A DNA stretch of 64,000 nucleotides from Lachnospiraceae bacterium (GCA_022793375.1 JAAWCS010000018.1:1-64000), one strand, 5' to 3'; shown: positions 1 to 9,043, counted from the first letter of the stretch. Numbers and translations are program-made. Notes: generated by a model from the letters alone, not told the origin.

Positions 1-399
1 ATGGACGAAAAGGGGAAATGGCTCCCCAAGAGCCGCAAGGTATACGACCTTGATGAAAACGGCGAAAGAATCCGGCTCCCGTCCGGCAGATGGAAAAGCC
101 ACAAGGAGAACACCGTGGACTGGAATGACCGGAAGTACGCTGAAATCTGGCGGCAGGGATGGGCGGACACGGCCAACCGCTATCTGGAAGCAAACAATCG
201 CCCGGAACGCCTTGACCTGCGCTCCTATGCCCGGCAGGGGATTGATAAAATCCCCACCGTCCACATGGGGCCAGCCGCCTGCCAGATGGAGAAGAAGGGA
301 ATCCAGACCAACATCGCCAGGTGCTGGTTAGCGCCGAAAAAGCCGTTTTCCTGCAATCCTTTGAGCATTTGCGCACCCCGCAGGAGGCTGCACCGTTGA
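1..399 (+). pseudogene. MobA/MobL relaxase remnant (5' end outside window)
   Basis: Residues 1 to about 104 read like an internal piece of a MobA/MobL plasmid or ICE relaxase: a WADTANRYLEANN-type stretch followed by RPERLDLRSYARQGID and IPTVHMGPAA-MEKKGIQTNI, which in the family lies after the catalytic N-terminal region. After about position 315 the similarity stops and 27 unrelated residues run to a stop. A different frame is open across the junction to about 458 (VLVSAEKAVF..., ending at the repeat), so the locus looks like a recombination scar joining two gene fragments. The catalytic tyrosine and histidine triad are not present in the window. It marks a former mobile element; no function is expected. 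Confidence 0.7.
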
Positions 400-443
400 T
401 TCTGGAGGAAATCATGCTGCGCGCTGAGCCGGCGCAGGAATTT

Positions 444-535
444 ACCATTATGCCCTGAAAACATGGGCAATAATTAAGGAAACACCGCAAGGGTGTACCA
501 TTATGCCCTGAAAACACGGGCAATAATTAAGGAAA
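444..535 (+). repeat. Two-hairpin dispersed repeat, array A (about 1.7 units)
   Basis: Each unit holds two short inverted repeats: GCCCTGA(N)-CACGGGC type (452-468 and 505-521) and ACACC-GCAAG-GGTGT (482-496), joined by ACCATTAT. The period is 53 bp. The array starts with a partial unit and ends in AATTAAGGAAA just before the start of the gene at 548. The same element, in the same orientation relative to the following gene, recurs at 35694-35810 and 55262-55411. Confidence 0.9.
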
Positions 536-547
536 GGATACATTTTT

Positions 548-1186
548 ATGAAACTGCTTTATAAAGAGCTGGCCCTGGCCGCCCACCCTACCTTTTTTGT
601 TTTTACCCTTTTAGGCTGTCTGGTCCTCGTACCGGCTTATCCCTATACCGTCGTCTTTCTCTTTGGCTGTCTTGCCCCCTACATTACCCTCCTTTATGCC
701 CGGGAAACGAACGATGCTTGGTATACTGCCGTTTTGCCGGTTACAAAACGGGACGTTGTCCGCGCTAAATGCCGCCTGGTCGCCTGTGCCCAGCTTGCTC
801 AGCTTCTTCTGTCGGTTCCTTTTGCGCTGCTTCGAGGCTGCCTGGGAATCCCTAATAACCCTGTAGGGCTGGATGCTACCGCTGCCTGGTACGGCTTCGG
901 TTTGATTCTTTATGCCCTTTTTGATCTGGTCTTTTTCCCGGCTTACTACAAAACCGGCTATCAGGCCGGCAAATCGTTCCTCCTGGCTATGCTGCCTGTC
1001 CTTCCCTGCATGCTGTGCATTGAGTTCCTTGGGCATGTGCCGGCTCTGGCCTGGCTTGACCGCAGTACCATGCAGGATCTGCCGGCACAGCTGCCGTTTC
1101 TTTTTGCCGGTGCCCTCTTTTATGGTTTTGCTCTGACGCTTGCCTGCCGGACCGCTGAACGTCGTTTTGAACGGGTGGATTTATAA
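548..1186 (+). CDS. ABC-2 type transporter permease, orphan
   Basis: A 212-residue integral membrane protein with about six hydrophobic segments (roughly residues 14-30, 33-50, 77-95, 115-135, 142-160 and 180-200). The motif ARETNDAWYTAVLPVTKRDVVRAK between segments two and three is typical of ABC-2 permeases of the small GntR-ABC-permease cassettes. In those cassettes an ATPase gene and a GntR regulator precede the permease; here neither is present, only a relaxase remnant and the repeat array. The Shine-Dalgarno-like AAGGAAAGGA comes from the repeat edge, 12-20 nt before the start. A rho-independent terminator follows at 1219-1260. Likely the surviving part of a broken transporter operon; substrate unknown. 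Confidence 0.7.
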   Translation: MKLLYKELALAAHPTFFVFTLLGCLVLVPAYPYTVVFLFGCLAPYITLLYARETNDAWYTAVLPVTKRDVVRAKCRLVACAQLAQLLLSVPFALLRGCLGIPNNPVGLDATAAWYGFGLILYALFDLVFFPAYYKTGYQAGKSFLLAMLPVLPCMLCIEFLGHVPALAWLDRSTMQDLPAQLPFLFAGALFYGFALTLACRTAERRFERVDL

Positions 1187-1218
1187 AATGACATGGGCTT
1201 CTGTTTTTGCTGAAAATG

Positions 1219-1260
1219 AAATACCAGCCTTGTAATAAAATTACGGGACTGGTATTTTTC
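1219..1260 (+). terminator. Intrinsic terminator after the ABC-2 permease
   Basis: AAATACCAG (1219-1227) pairs with CTGGTATTT (1249-1257) around a 21-nt loop and is followed by a T-run. Confidence 0.75.
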
Positions 1261-1369
1261 GTTAATGTAACCCTTACAGACGCCGGCCGGGGCTCGAAAG
1301 CCCGATTGCTCCATGCCCGCGGCATTCCCGCAATCGCTGCCTGTATCCGCGGTCCGGTCTATCGGCCCT

Positions 1370-2347
1370 TTATAATAAATATTTCTTAGCTTCTTCCGGG
1401 TCCAGATGATACTGTTCCTGAAGCTTCTGCATAATTGTCTGCGGAGATATATCTAACTTCTTTAAAATAGAAACGGTTCCTTTAATCCCCTCCGCTATAC
1501 CTTTTTCCATGCCTTTCTCCATGCCTTTTTCTATTCCTTTTTCTATCCCTTCTTCCCGGATCGCCTTTGCTTCATATTCCAGAACTCTTCCACCCATAAC
1601 AGATTTCACTCCTTCCTTTACAGAATGATACTTCACGGCTATGTGTTCCAATACTTTGTTTGACATATCAATAATGGTACATCTTGTATATTCGCTGATG
1701 GCTCCTTGGTTCAAAAGATCCTCCAGCTTATTTTTAATCTGCTCGTATTCTTTTTGCAGCGCTTTTAATTTCGTTTCATCTTTTTCATATTCCGCAAACT
1801 GCTTTTCATGAGAAAAAATATAGAATGGAATCAACAAAAGCAAACCCTTTTCAAAGATCTCGTCGATTGTATACTGCTGGGCTTTCATTACCTGAATACC
1901 ATATTCCGCTGTCCCGCCCGGCGTAACCATTCGGATTTTCAGCCGCGACGGCGTGGCGGCTGTACAGCGCAGGAACAGGACGGCAGAGTGCGGAAAGGTC
2001 ACCGTAAGGACGTTTCCCTTCAATTCCCCCTCATCCAGCGCAATCTGCGTATCGTATTCAAAAAACCGCACGGCCATGCTGTTATCCGTACTGCTTTGGC
2101 ATTCCAAATGATATTTTTTAACCTCTTCCCCCAATATTTTAAAGCTGGTATCGGTAATTCGCTCGCCTTCCTTTCCGCCCTGCTGGTTTAAAAAATGTTC
2201 GTTGGGCGAAAATACAATTTCTTCTCTTCCCGAATACGCTTCTCCAAATACTTCGTTGATCACAGGGATAATCAAGGAACTGCAATCATTGAGCAATGTG
2301 CGGAACACATCGTCGTAAGGGGTGCTCGTGATCGTTGCTTCTCCCAT
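1370..2347 (-). CDS. Rpn/PD-(D/E)XK family nuclease (transposase-like)
   Basis: 325 residues. The N-terminal TPYDDVFRTLL, the ITDTSFKI aspartate (about residue 67) and YHLECQSS (E-x-Q, about residue 80) match the PD-(D/E)XK core of the Rpn recombination-promoting nuclease/putative transposase family, which is abundant in Clostridia. The middle is helical and charged. Near residues 270-295 there is a run of short repeats of the EKGIEKGMEKG kind, common in this family and encoded by near-identical 12-bp DNA repeats (about 1490-1560), so its length may vary between strains. It stands alone between a terminator and an OLD-like gene. Biological role unproven; family members have been linked to RecA-independent recombination or phage defence. 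Confidence 0.8.
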   Translation of the reverse strand: MGEATITSTPYDDVFRTLLNDCSSLIIPVINEVFGEAYSGREEIVFSPNEHFLNQQGGKEGERITDTSFKILGEEVKKYHLECQSSTDNSMAVRFFEYDTQIALDEGELKGNVLTVTFPHSAVLFLRCTAATPSRLKIRMVTPGGTAEYGIQVMKAQQYTIDEIFEKGLLLLIPFYIFSHEKQFAEYEKDETKLKALQKEYEQIKNKLEDLLNQGAISEYTRCTIIDMSNKVLEHIAVKYHSVKEGVKSVMGGRVLEYEAKAIREEGIEKGIEKGMEKGMEKGIAEGIKGTVSILKKLDISPQTIMQKLQEQYHLDPEEAKKYLL

Positions 2348-2426
2348 CTATCTTCCTCTCCTTCTGACTATATTTTACCACTGTTCCTGATTTTACTCAA
2401 CCAAAATCCATTTGCAGATTCCAACG

Positions 2427-4280
2427 CTACGCCTCCCGGCGGCTCTCAAAATACGCAAACTTCTCCAGTGCGGCTAAGATATCCTCAAAATCCTCCTTTG
2501 GCGCCAGTTCGATATAGCGTTCCAAAAGTTCCGTTTCCTGCTCTTTATACCGCCCGTAAAAAATGTCAAACAGATTGTGTCCCCGCAGATACGTTCGGAT
2601 TTCTTCCATATGCTCCCGCACATCCTGAACCGTCTCAAACCCGTGTCCGAGGATTTCCGTCAAATGCCGGCCGCTGGTAATCCGGTGCAGATATTCGTTC
2701 CACTTTTGCAAAATCGTCTCATAGAAGGCCTCTTCCGATTCCACGATACCCAGCTGCGCCATTACCTGCGGATTCAGAAAATAATTTTCAAAAGAATAAT
2801 ATTTTAAAATCAGTACGTTTTCCGGCCCGACCCGCGGCAGCTTATCCAGATCTTCCCGATTGCGCTCTTCATAATAGCGGCACAGCTGCCGCCCCAGCAT
2901 TTGCGGGTCTTTGCCGTCGCTGTCGCGGATCATCAAAAACTGGTCGCGCAGATAAATCTGGTTCATGTATTTTAAATTTGCGTATGTCTTGATATTGGTA
3001 CAGCTGTTGGTCGTGATAATCGCGATCCGCGACAGATTGCCTTCGCTGTCCACCGTCTCCGAATAGTAGCGGCGCAATAAAAGCGGCAGCCGCGATTTGT
3101 CCTGCTTGCCCTCAACGATAAACACAAAATTGACGTTCATCAAATCGCCGGCCGTATATCCCAGATCGTCAAGGATCGCGCTGATGTCCGTCCTTTCCCG
3201 GATGTCCGGGCAGCCGTCCTCCGTCGACACGACCTGGCGGATCTGCCGGCTGTTAAAATTCGGCAGCAGGTTCGGCGAATGCGTCGTAAAAATAACCTGG
3301 TTTTTAGCCGACAGCCGGTAGAGGATCCGGCCGCAGACCTTTTGCAGCCGCGGATGCAGAAAAATCTCCGGGTCCTCAATCATAATAATACTGGGCAGGC
3401 TCTCCTCGATCTCCGTATAAGCCTCCAGAAGCGAAAACAGATAAATCGAACGCATCCCCTTGCCCATGCGCGCGATCGGCTGCGGCACATTCTGGGCCGG
3501 ATGGCGGATTTCGGTCGTTACCTGCAAAATTTTTTCCACGTCCCGGTTCATCGAATACAGCACGCTTTCCCGGCCGCCGTTTTTGTGGAAACACGCGTTG
3601 ACCCGCTTGGCAAAGCTGTCCAGATTCAGCAGGTACAGCTTATAATCTAAAAGCTTTGACGTCTCAAGCGCCGACAGCTGCGCCGGACTCTTCTTTTCGA
3701 TCAGGCCGATGCAGCTGAAACAGTAGCTGCATTTGCGCCCTTCGTTAAACATGCAACAGCCGGAGCGCATCCGCTGCAAAATTTCATCCTCCTGCAAAAG
3801 CAGAAGGTCGCTCTGCAGCTGCTCCAAACGCCGTTCCGTATCCACATAATACATCTTGGGAAATACTTCTCTCAAGTACGGATTGTTGCGATTTTTTCCG
3901 TCCTGGAAGCGTATGTGTCCGTCCCGGTTCGCCGTCATGGTAAAAGTCAGCGTCCCGTCGGCAAAGGAAGGCAGCTTGCGCGCAAAGTCCTGCCGCCAGA
4001 CCTCGGACTTACGGTACTGGCTCACAACGCCCCGCCGCCTGAGAAGCTCCAAATCCTCCTCCGAAAACGAAAGCGACACGCAGATTTCAATGTTGGCCCC
4101 GGCCTCGCCAAAATCCTCCGGGCCGATCGTGTAATCGCCCCCGGCCGCGCGGATGGCATCTAATACGGTCGTTTTGCCGGTATTGTTCTGCCCGACCAAA
4201 ATCAGGGCATTTTCGATGTCCCGGATGTGCAGATCGCGGATTGATTTGAAATTGCGGATATGGAGATCGGTTATTTTCAT
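2427..4280 (-). CDS. OLD-like ATP-dependent nuclease (AAA ATPase + TOPRIM) with cysteine cluster
   Basis: 617 residues. Residues 1-40 carry the SMC/RecF-like start and a Walker A (GQNNTGKTT, 30-38). Walker B is IIMIEDPEIFLHP (298-310), followed by an H-loop-like FTTHSPNL. A TOPRIM-type domain follows, with FIVEGKQD (E390) and RDSDGKD (D452, D454). This order is that of overcoming-lysogenization-defect (OLD) nucleases, implicated in phage defence. Between the ATPase halves sits a five-cysteine cluster (C175, C176, C184, C187, C190) suited to a metal or Fe-S site. There is no adjacent UvrD-like helicase, so it is not a Gabija-type pair, and no reverse transcriptase. Divergent from the sucrose operon. 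Single-gene, class 1-like; target unknown. Confidence 0.8.
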   Translation of the reverse strand: MKITDLHIRNFKSIRDLHIRDIENALILVGQNNTGKTTVLDAIRAAGGDYTIGPEDFGEAGANIEICVSLSFSEEDLELLRRRGVVSQYRKSEVWRQDFARKLPSFADGTLTFTMTANRDGHIRFQDGKNRNNPYLREVFPKMYYVDTERRLEQLQSDLLLLQEDEILQRMRSGCCMFNEGRKCSYCFSCIGLIEKKSPAQLSALETSKLLDYKLYLLNLDSFAKRVNACFHKNGGRESVLYSMNRDVEKILQVTTEIRHPAQNVPQPIARMGKGMRSIYLFSLLEAYTEIEESLPSIIMIEDPEIFLHPRLQKVCGRILYRLSAKNQVIFTTHSPNLLPNFNSRQIRQVVSTEDGCPDIRERTDISAILDDLGYTAGDLMNVNFVFIVEGKQDKSRLPLLLRRYYSETVDSEGNLSRIAIITTNSCTNIKTYANLKYMNQIYLRDQFLMIRDSDGKDPQMLGRQLCRYYEERNREDLDKLPRVGPENVLILKYYSFENYFLNPQVMAQLGIVESEEAFYETILQKWNEYLHRITSGRHLTEILGHGFETVQDVREHMEEIRTYLRGHNLFDIFYGRYKEQETELLERYIELAPKEDFEDILAALEKFAYFESRREA

Positions 4281-4491
4281 AGGCGGCTCCTGTACGGCAT
4301 GAATGAAAGAAACTTATCAAAAGTATATCACAAATCGGGCGATCCGTCATTGTATTTTTGCCGTCTGTCGGCAGATCCCCTTACCTTTCCATTGCCCCGT
4401 CTCAATCTGTTCTCCGCCTGACAACGATTTGCGGACGGTTTTTATTCGCTCTGCACAAATACAAACCGCAAAAACTATGAATATCTGCCAA

Positions 4492-4520
4492 TTGACTGCC
4501 CTCCTCTTCCATGCTAAGAT
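4492..4520 (+). promoter_or_regulatory. Promoter of scrR
   Basis: TTGACT (4492-4497), a 17-bp spacer and TAAGAT (4515-4520) with an extended TGC. The LacI-type operator begins 10 bp downstream. Confidence 0.8.
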
Positions 4521-4530
4521 AAAGAAAAGT

Positions 4531-4548
4531 TGAGAATACGTATTCACA
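4531..4548 (+). promoter_or_regulatory. LacI-family operator 1 (scrR)
   Basis: TGAGAATACGTATTCACA is an almost perfect palindrome with a central CG, typical of LacI-family sites. It lies between the scrR promoter and start codon, pointing to autorepression. It matches operator 2 at 5605-5622 at 16 of 18 positions. Confidence 0.85.
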
Positions 4549-4561
4549 TTAGGAGATTTTC

Positions 4562-5551
4562 ATGATAACCATGACTGAAATTGCCCGGTTGACCGGTGTT
4601 TCCCAGCCAACCGTTTCCCGCGTATTAAACGGAAACACAGCCGTTCATCCGGATATCCGCGAACGTGTCCTGGCCTGTGCCAGAGAAAACGGCTTCCAGC
4701 CGAATATCCTCGCCCAAAGCCTGGCCGGCAGCAAAACGCACCTGATCGGCGTTATCCTGACCGATATCTCCAACCCGTTCTTCGCCGATCTTGTAAAATA
4801 CCTGGAGCAGGAAGCGCGGCGCGCAGGATACAGCCTGATTCTGTTTAACTCTCACTACGATTCCGCCAAAGAACAAGAATGCTTACAGATCATACGACGC
4901 TACCGGGTAGATGGCCTGATTGTCGTCCCAGTTGACGAAAAAGCCGCTCTCTGGCAGGATTTTTCCAAAAAATCCGATATCCCGGCCGTAATTATTACCC
5001 GACGGATCCCCTTTCTGGATTCGGTCTACGTCTCTCACGAAGAGGCCGGCGCCCTGGTGGCGGTACATCTGTATGAAGAAGGCTACCGAAACTATCTCTT
5101 CTTTGGCATGCCCGAAGATGAAAAATATCAAGGATTTGCCCGGGCTCTGTCCATGCGCGATCCTGCTTTTGAATCCCGCTTGACCATTCTGCGCAGCAAA
5201 GACAGCGATTCCCTTCTGCCCCGGCTCAGGGAACACTTTTCCGACGCCCAGGCGCCCACCGGTATTTTCGCCTACAATGACCGCCGCGCCCTGCAGCTGC
5301 TGGGTCTGCTCAAAACCTTGGACATCTCTGTCCCGCAGCAGGCCGGCCTGGTAGGATTTGACAACACTTATATGTGCGAATATCTGTATCCCAGGCTTTC
5401 CAGCGTTTCACAGCCCAACGAAACAATGGCCGCAACGGCCATGGAACGCCTCCTGCAGCGCATCGAAAATCCGGACGACCGGGAGATCCGGCACTGTCCG
5501 CTCTCGGCCGGCCTGGTCTGCCGGGAAAGTTCTCGCCGCAAAGACATCTGA
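4562..5551 (+). CDS. scrR: LacI-family transcriptional regulator of the sucrose operon
   Basis: 329 residues. Residues 4-55 form the LacI DNA-binding domain (TEIARLTGVSQPTVSRVLNG plus hinge helix NILAQSLAG), and the remainder is a periplasmic-binding-protein-like sensor domain (LIGVILTDISNPFF..., ending in the VGFDNT-YLYPRLSSVSQP region). TAGGAG 7 nt upstream supports this start over the ATG nine bases later. It is the first gene ahead of a GH32 hydrolase and a PTS transporter, and matching operators sit before itself and the hydrolase gene, so it most likely represses both until sucrose or a sugar phosphate is present. The inducer is inferred from the neighbours. Confidence 0.9.
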   Translation: MITMTEIARLTGVSQPTVSRVLNGNTAVHPDIRERVLACARENGFQPNILAQSLAGSKTHLIGVILTDISNPFFADLVKYLEQEARRAGYSLILFNSHYDSAKEQECLQIIRRYRVDGLIVVPVDEKAALWQDFSKKSDIPAVIITRRIPFLDSVYVSHEEAGALVAVHLYEEGYRNYLFFGMPEDEKYQGFARALSMRDPAFESRLTILRSKDSDSLLPRLREHFSDAQAPTGIFAYNDRRALQLLGLLKTLDISVPQQAGLVGFDNTYMCEYLYPRLSSVSQPNETMAATAMERLLQRIENPDDREIRHCPLSAGLVCRESSRRKDI

Positions 5552-5604
5552 ACACACGCATAGAGGGATACTCCGACGATGGATATCCCTTGTAAAAGTC
5601 ATTA

Positions 5605-5622
5605 TGTGAATACGCATTCACA
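5605..5622 (+). promoter_or_regulatory. LacI-family operator 2 (scrB-scrA)
   Basis: TGTGAATACGCATTCACA is a palindrome 20 bp before the scrB start and immediately upstream of its ribosome-binding site (AAAGGA, 5630-5635). It is nearly identical to the operator in front of scrR. Confidence 0.85.
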
Positions 5623-5641
5623 CATAAAGAAAGGACTCTCA

Positions 5642-7111
5642 ATGAACGCACTGCAAAGTACCTGGAAGCACCTTCTGGCCCAAATTCCTTCCTTACAGGA
5701 ATCCAACGCCCCCCATTACAGGCCGCCGGCCGGCCGTTACCGTCCCTGGCTCCATGTCTCCCCCCCTGCCGGCTGGCTAAACGATCCGAACGGCCTGTGC
5801 CAGATCAACGGTATTTACCATGTGTTCTACCAATTTTCCCCTTTCGACCCCGAAGGGGGGCTGAAATTCTGGGGACACTGCACAAGCCGCGACCTGCTCC
5901 ACTGGGAATTTGCCGGCGTGCCGCTGCTGCCGGATCAGCCCCAGGACTGCCACGGCGCTTATTCCGGCTCGGCTCTTGCAAAAGACGGGACGTTGTATCT
6001 GTATTACACGGGAAACGTCAAAAAGAGCGGTTCGCATGATTATGTGCACACCGGACGGGAATCGAATACCATGCTGGCCATAAGCCGCGACGGCCGGCAG
6101 ATCGACGGCAAGGAGTGCCTGATGACGAACGAAAGCTATCCGGCCGGCTTAACCTGCCATGTCCGCGACCCAAAAGTCTGGAAACAAGACGGCGCCTACT
6201 ATATGATCCAGGGCGCGCGCACCCTTCACGATCAAGGCGTCGCGCTTCTCTTTTCCTCGCCGGATCTGCGAAACTGGCGCCATGTGCACACACTGCAAAC
6301 CGCCCGGCCCTTTGGCTACATGTGGGAATGCCCCGACCTCTACGAACTGGACGGGAAAACCGTTTTATCCATTTCCCCGCAGGGAGTTGCCGCCGACGGC
6401 TTTCAATACCAAAATAAATATCAAAGCGTCGCCTGCTTCCTGGCGCAGGATTTTCTTCATGCATCGGTTCCCTCTAAATTCCAGGAGCTGGACGCCGGCT
6501 TTGATTTCTATGCCCCCCAGACCTTCCTCGCCGAGGACGGACGCCGTATCCAGATCGCCTGGATGGGCATGCCGGATGAAACCGCTCACACAAACGCTAC
6601 CTTAGCCGACGGCTGGCAGCACATTCTTACGATTCCCCGGGAATTGTCCGTGCGAAACGGCGTCCTTTGCCAGAATCCGGTGCAGGAACTGTCCGCCTGG
6701 TGGAATGAAAAAACCGCCTTTGAGACTTCCTTCTGCCAGCCAACCGAACCTTGTTTTGAACTGGAGCTTTTCAATGAAGGAGAAAACGTAGAAGTCCTCT
6801 TTGCCGACGGCCTGCTCTGCCGCTACCAGAAAGAGGACGGTCTCTTTTCCCTGCGTTTTACCGACCGCCGGCTCGGGGGCGGAAGAACCCTGCGCGCCAG
6901 GAACATCGGCCATTTGTACCGGATACGGATTTTCATCGACGTATCCTCGGCAGAAATCTTTTTAAACGATGGGGAAGCCGTTTTTTCCACCCGTCTGTAT
7001 CCGCAGGCAGACACCTGCAAAATACAGGCCCACGGACAACGTCTCCACGGTTTTTACCGGTTTCACAATCCAGAACGAAACGCCGCCTCCCAAGAACGCG
7101 GCCATCAATAA
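5642..7111 (+). CDS. scrB: Sucrose-6-phosphate hydrolase (GH32)
   Basis: 489 residues from the ATG preceded by AAAGGA; an upstream in-frame ATG at 5579 would read through the operator and is rejected. The catalytic domain shows all three GH32 signatures: WLNDPNG with nucleophile D48, RDPKVW with the transition-state stabiliser D176, and WECPDLYEL with acid/base E229. A C-terminal beta-sandwich module covers about residues 350-480 (RIRIFIDVSSAEIFLNDGE). It cleaves sucrose-6-phosphate made by the PTS into glucose-6-phosphate and fructose in the cytoplasm; no signal peptide is present. Encoded between the regulator and the transporter. Confidence 0.93.
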   Translation: MNALQSTWKHLLAQIPSLQESNAPHYRPPAGRYRPWLHVSPPAGWLNDPNGLCQINGIYHVFYQFSPFDPEGGLKFWGHCTSRDLLHWEFAGVPLLPDQPQDCHGAYSGSALAKDGTLYLYYTGNVKKSGSHDYVHTGRESNTMLAISRDGRQIDGKECLMTNESYPAGLTCHVRDPKVWKQDGAYYMIQGARTLHDQGVALLFSSPDLRNWRHVHTLQTARPFGYMWECPDLYELDGKTVLSISPQGVAADGFQYQNKYQSVACFLAQDFLHASVPSKFQELDAGFDFYAPQTFLAEDGRRIQIAWMGMPDETAHTNATLADGWQHILTIPRELSVRNGVLCQNPVQELSAWWNEKTAFETSFCQPTEPCFELELFNEGENVEVLFADGLLCRYQKEDGLFSLRFTDRRLGGGRTLRARNIGHLYRIRIFIDVSSAEIFLNDGEAVFSTRLYPQADTCKIQAHGQRLHGFYRFHNPERNAASQERGHQ

Positions 7112-7128
7112 AAAAGGAGAACACGAGT

Positions 7129-9021
7129 ATGGATTACAAGAAAACAGCGGAAGAAATCTATGAAAAAGTAGGGAAACGAGAAAACCTGATCTCCGCCGCC
7201 CACTGCGCCACAAGACTGCGCCTGGTGCTGGCAGACAACGACAAATGCGACGCTAAAGCCGTCGAAGAAATCGACGGCGTCAAGGGCGTATTCAGCGCCT
7301 CCGGCCAGCTTCAGATCATTCTCGGTACAGGGACCGTCAATAAAGTGTACGACCAGTTTCTTGCCGTGTCCGGACTGTCCGCTGCCAGCAAGGAAGAATT
7401 AAAATCCGTGGCCGCCGCCAAACAGCCCTTCTATAAAAAAGCCATCAAAACCCTGGGCGACATCTTCGTCCCCATCATCCCCGCCATCGTTGCCAGCGGT
7501 TTTTTGATGGGGATCATGGAAGCCCTGAACTTCATGGCAAATAACGGCTTTTTAAACATCGACACCTCCGGTTCTATTTTCGTATTCGCCAATCTCTTCG
7601 CAAATACCGCCTATGTATTCCTGCCGATCCTGATCGCTACCAGCGCGGCAAAAGTATTTGGCGGCAACCCGTACCTGGGCGCGGTCATCGGCATGCTGAT
7701 GATCCACCCGGATCTGCAAAACGCCTGGACGGTCGCCACCGAGGGCGTGCTCCGGACGCAGAGCGTGTGGTTCGGTTTATACGAAATCGATCTGGTCGGC
7801 TATCAGGGGCATGTGATTCCGGTTATCATCGCCGTATTCGTCCTCTGCTCCATTGAAAAAAAACTGCACAAAATTGTTCCCGCTATGTTTGACCTCTTCG
7901 TAACGCCCCTGGTAAGCGTCTTTGTAACCGGTTACCTTACCTACTCGATCATCGGCCCTGTCTTTGTGGCCATTGAAAACGGCATAATCGGCGGCGTACA
8001 GCAGCTGATCGCCCTTCCCTTCGGCATCGGGAGTTTCCTCATGGGCGGTCTCTACTCCTTAACCGTCGTGGCCGGCGTCCACCACATGTATACGGTCATC
8101 GACGTAGGGCAGCTCGGTCTCTACGGTCTCACCTACTGGCTGCCCTTAGCCTCCGCCGCCAATATCGCCCAGGGGGCGGCCACCCTGGCCGTTGCGTTGA
8201 AAACCAAAAACCAGAAAACAAAGTCCATGGCTGTCCCTTCCGCCATGTCCTGTTTCATGGGAATCACCGAACCGGCGATCTTCGGCGTCAACCTGCGCTT
8301 TTTCAAACCGTTTATCTGCGGGGCCATCGGCGGCGCGGCCGGCGCTCTGTATGCCTCGGTCGCGGGACTTGGCGCCAGCGGGACCGGCGTAACCGGCATC
8401 TTCGGATTGCTGCTCTGCCTGCATGACCCGATCAACTATTGCATCATGTTCTTCCTTGCCGCCGGCGTTGCCTTTGCCTTAACCTGGATTTTCGGTTACA
8501 AAGAGGCTGCGCCGACTGCCCGCAAAGACGCCCCCGCGCCGCTTCCTCAGGATGATCCCGCCGTTTTGTGTCCCGCCGAACCCGGCTGCATCTATGCCCC
8601 GGCTGCCGGAACTGTCATCCCCCACACCGAAATCGCCGACGCAACCTTCGCCTCCGGCGCGCTCGGCGCAGGTATCGGCATCCGGCCGCACACCGGCGAA
8701 ATCGTCGCCCCCTTTGACGGCGAAATCGTCATGCTCTTCCCCACCAAACACGCCATCGGCCTAAAAAGCCGCGACGGCATCGAACTGCTGATCCATGTAG
8801 GCATCAACACCGTGGAACTGGAAGGAAAGCACTTCACAGCCCTCAAACAAGCCGGTGAAACCGTCAAAGCCGGCGACCTCCTGCTGTCTTTCGACCAGGA
8901 AGCCATCCGGCAGGCCGGCTACGACGTGACAACCGCCGTCCTGGTAACCTCGCCCGGCAGCGTGCAGACCGTACATACCGGTGAAACAAAACTCCTCGAA
9001 AAAGTGCTCACCGTTTCCTGA
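7129..9021 (+). CDS. scrA: Sucrose-type PTS transporter, EIIBCA fusion
   Basis: 630 residues. The N-terminal IIB domain has the phosphorylated cysteine in HCATRLRLVL (C26). The IIC domain (about 105-460) has about ten membrane segments and the conserved GITEPAIFGVNLRF motif. The C-terminal IIA domain (about 485-630) has LLIHVGINTVELEGKHF with active H556. Glucose-superfamily PTS, sucrose/beta-glucoside branch; the GH32 partner points to sucrose. Carrying its own IIA means no separate Crr-like protein is needed. It starts 17 bp after scrB, behind AAAAAGGAG, so both are likely cotranscribed. Confidence 0.92.
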   Translation: MDYKKTAEEIYEKVGKRENLISAAHCATRLRLVLADNDKCDAKAVEEIDGVKGVFSASGQLQIILGTGTVNKVYDQFLAVSGLSAASKEELKSVAAAKQPFYKKAIKTLGDIFVPIIPAIVASGFLMGIMEALNFMANNGFLNIDTSGSIFVFANLFANTAYVFLPILIATSAAKVFGGNPYLGAVIGMLMIHPDLQNAWTVATEGVLRTQSVWFGLYEIDLVGYQGHVIPVIIAVFVLCSIEKKLHKIVPAMFDLFVTPLVSVFVTGYLTYSIIGPVFVAIENGIIGGVQQLIALPFGIGSFLMGGLYSLTVVAGVHHMYTVIDVGQLGLYGLTYWLPLASAANIAQGAATLAVALKTKNQKTKSMAVPSAMSCFMGITEPAIFGVNLRFFKPFICGAIGGAAGALYASVAGLGASGTGVTGIFGLLLCLHDPINYCIMFFLAAGVAFALTWIFGYKEAAPTARKDAPAPLPQDDPAVLCPAEPGCIYAPAAGTVIPHTEIADATFASGALGAGIGIRPHTGEIVAPFDGEIVMLFPTKHAIGLKSRDGIELLIHVGINTVELEGKHFTALKQAGETVKAGDLLLSFDQEAIRQAGYDVTTAVLVTSPGSVQTVHTGETKLLEKVLTVS

Positions 9022-9043
9022 ACCCTCTTTCGCATCCCAAAAG

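Noticed and set aside
2427..4280. Gabija-type two-gene defence system
   Set aside because: The OLD-like gene has no adjacent UvrD/PcrA-type helicase gene; neighbours are an Rpn-family gene and the sucrose regulator.
5579..5641. Longer N-terminus for the sucrose-6-phosphate hydrolase
   Set aside because: It would translate through the LacI operator and leader; the ATG at 5642 has a well-placed ribosome-binding site and fits family length.
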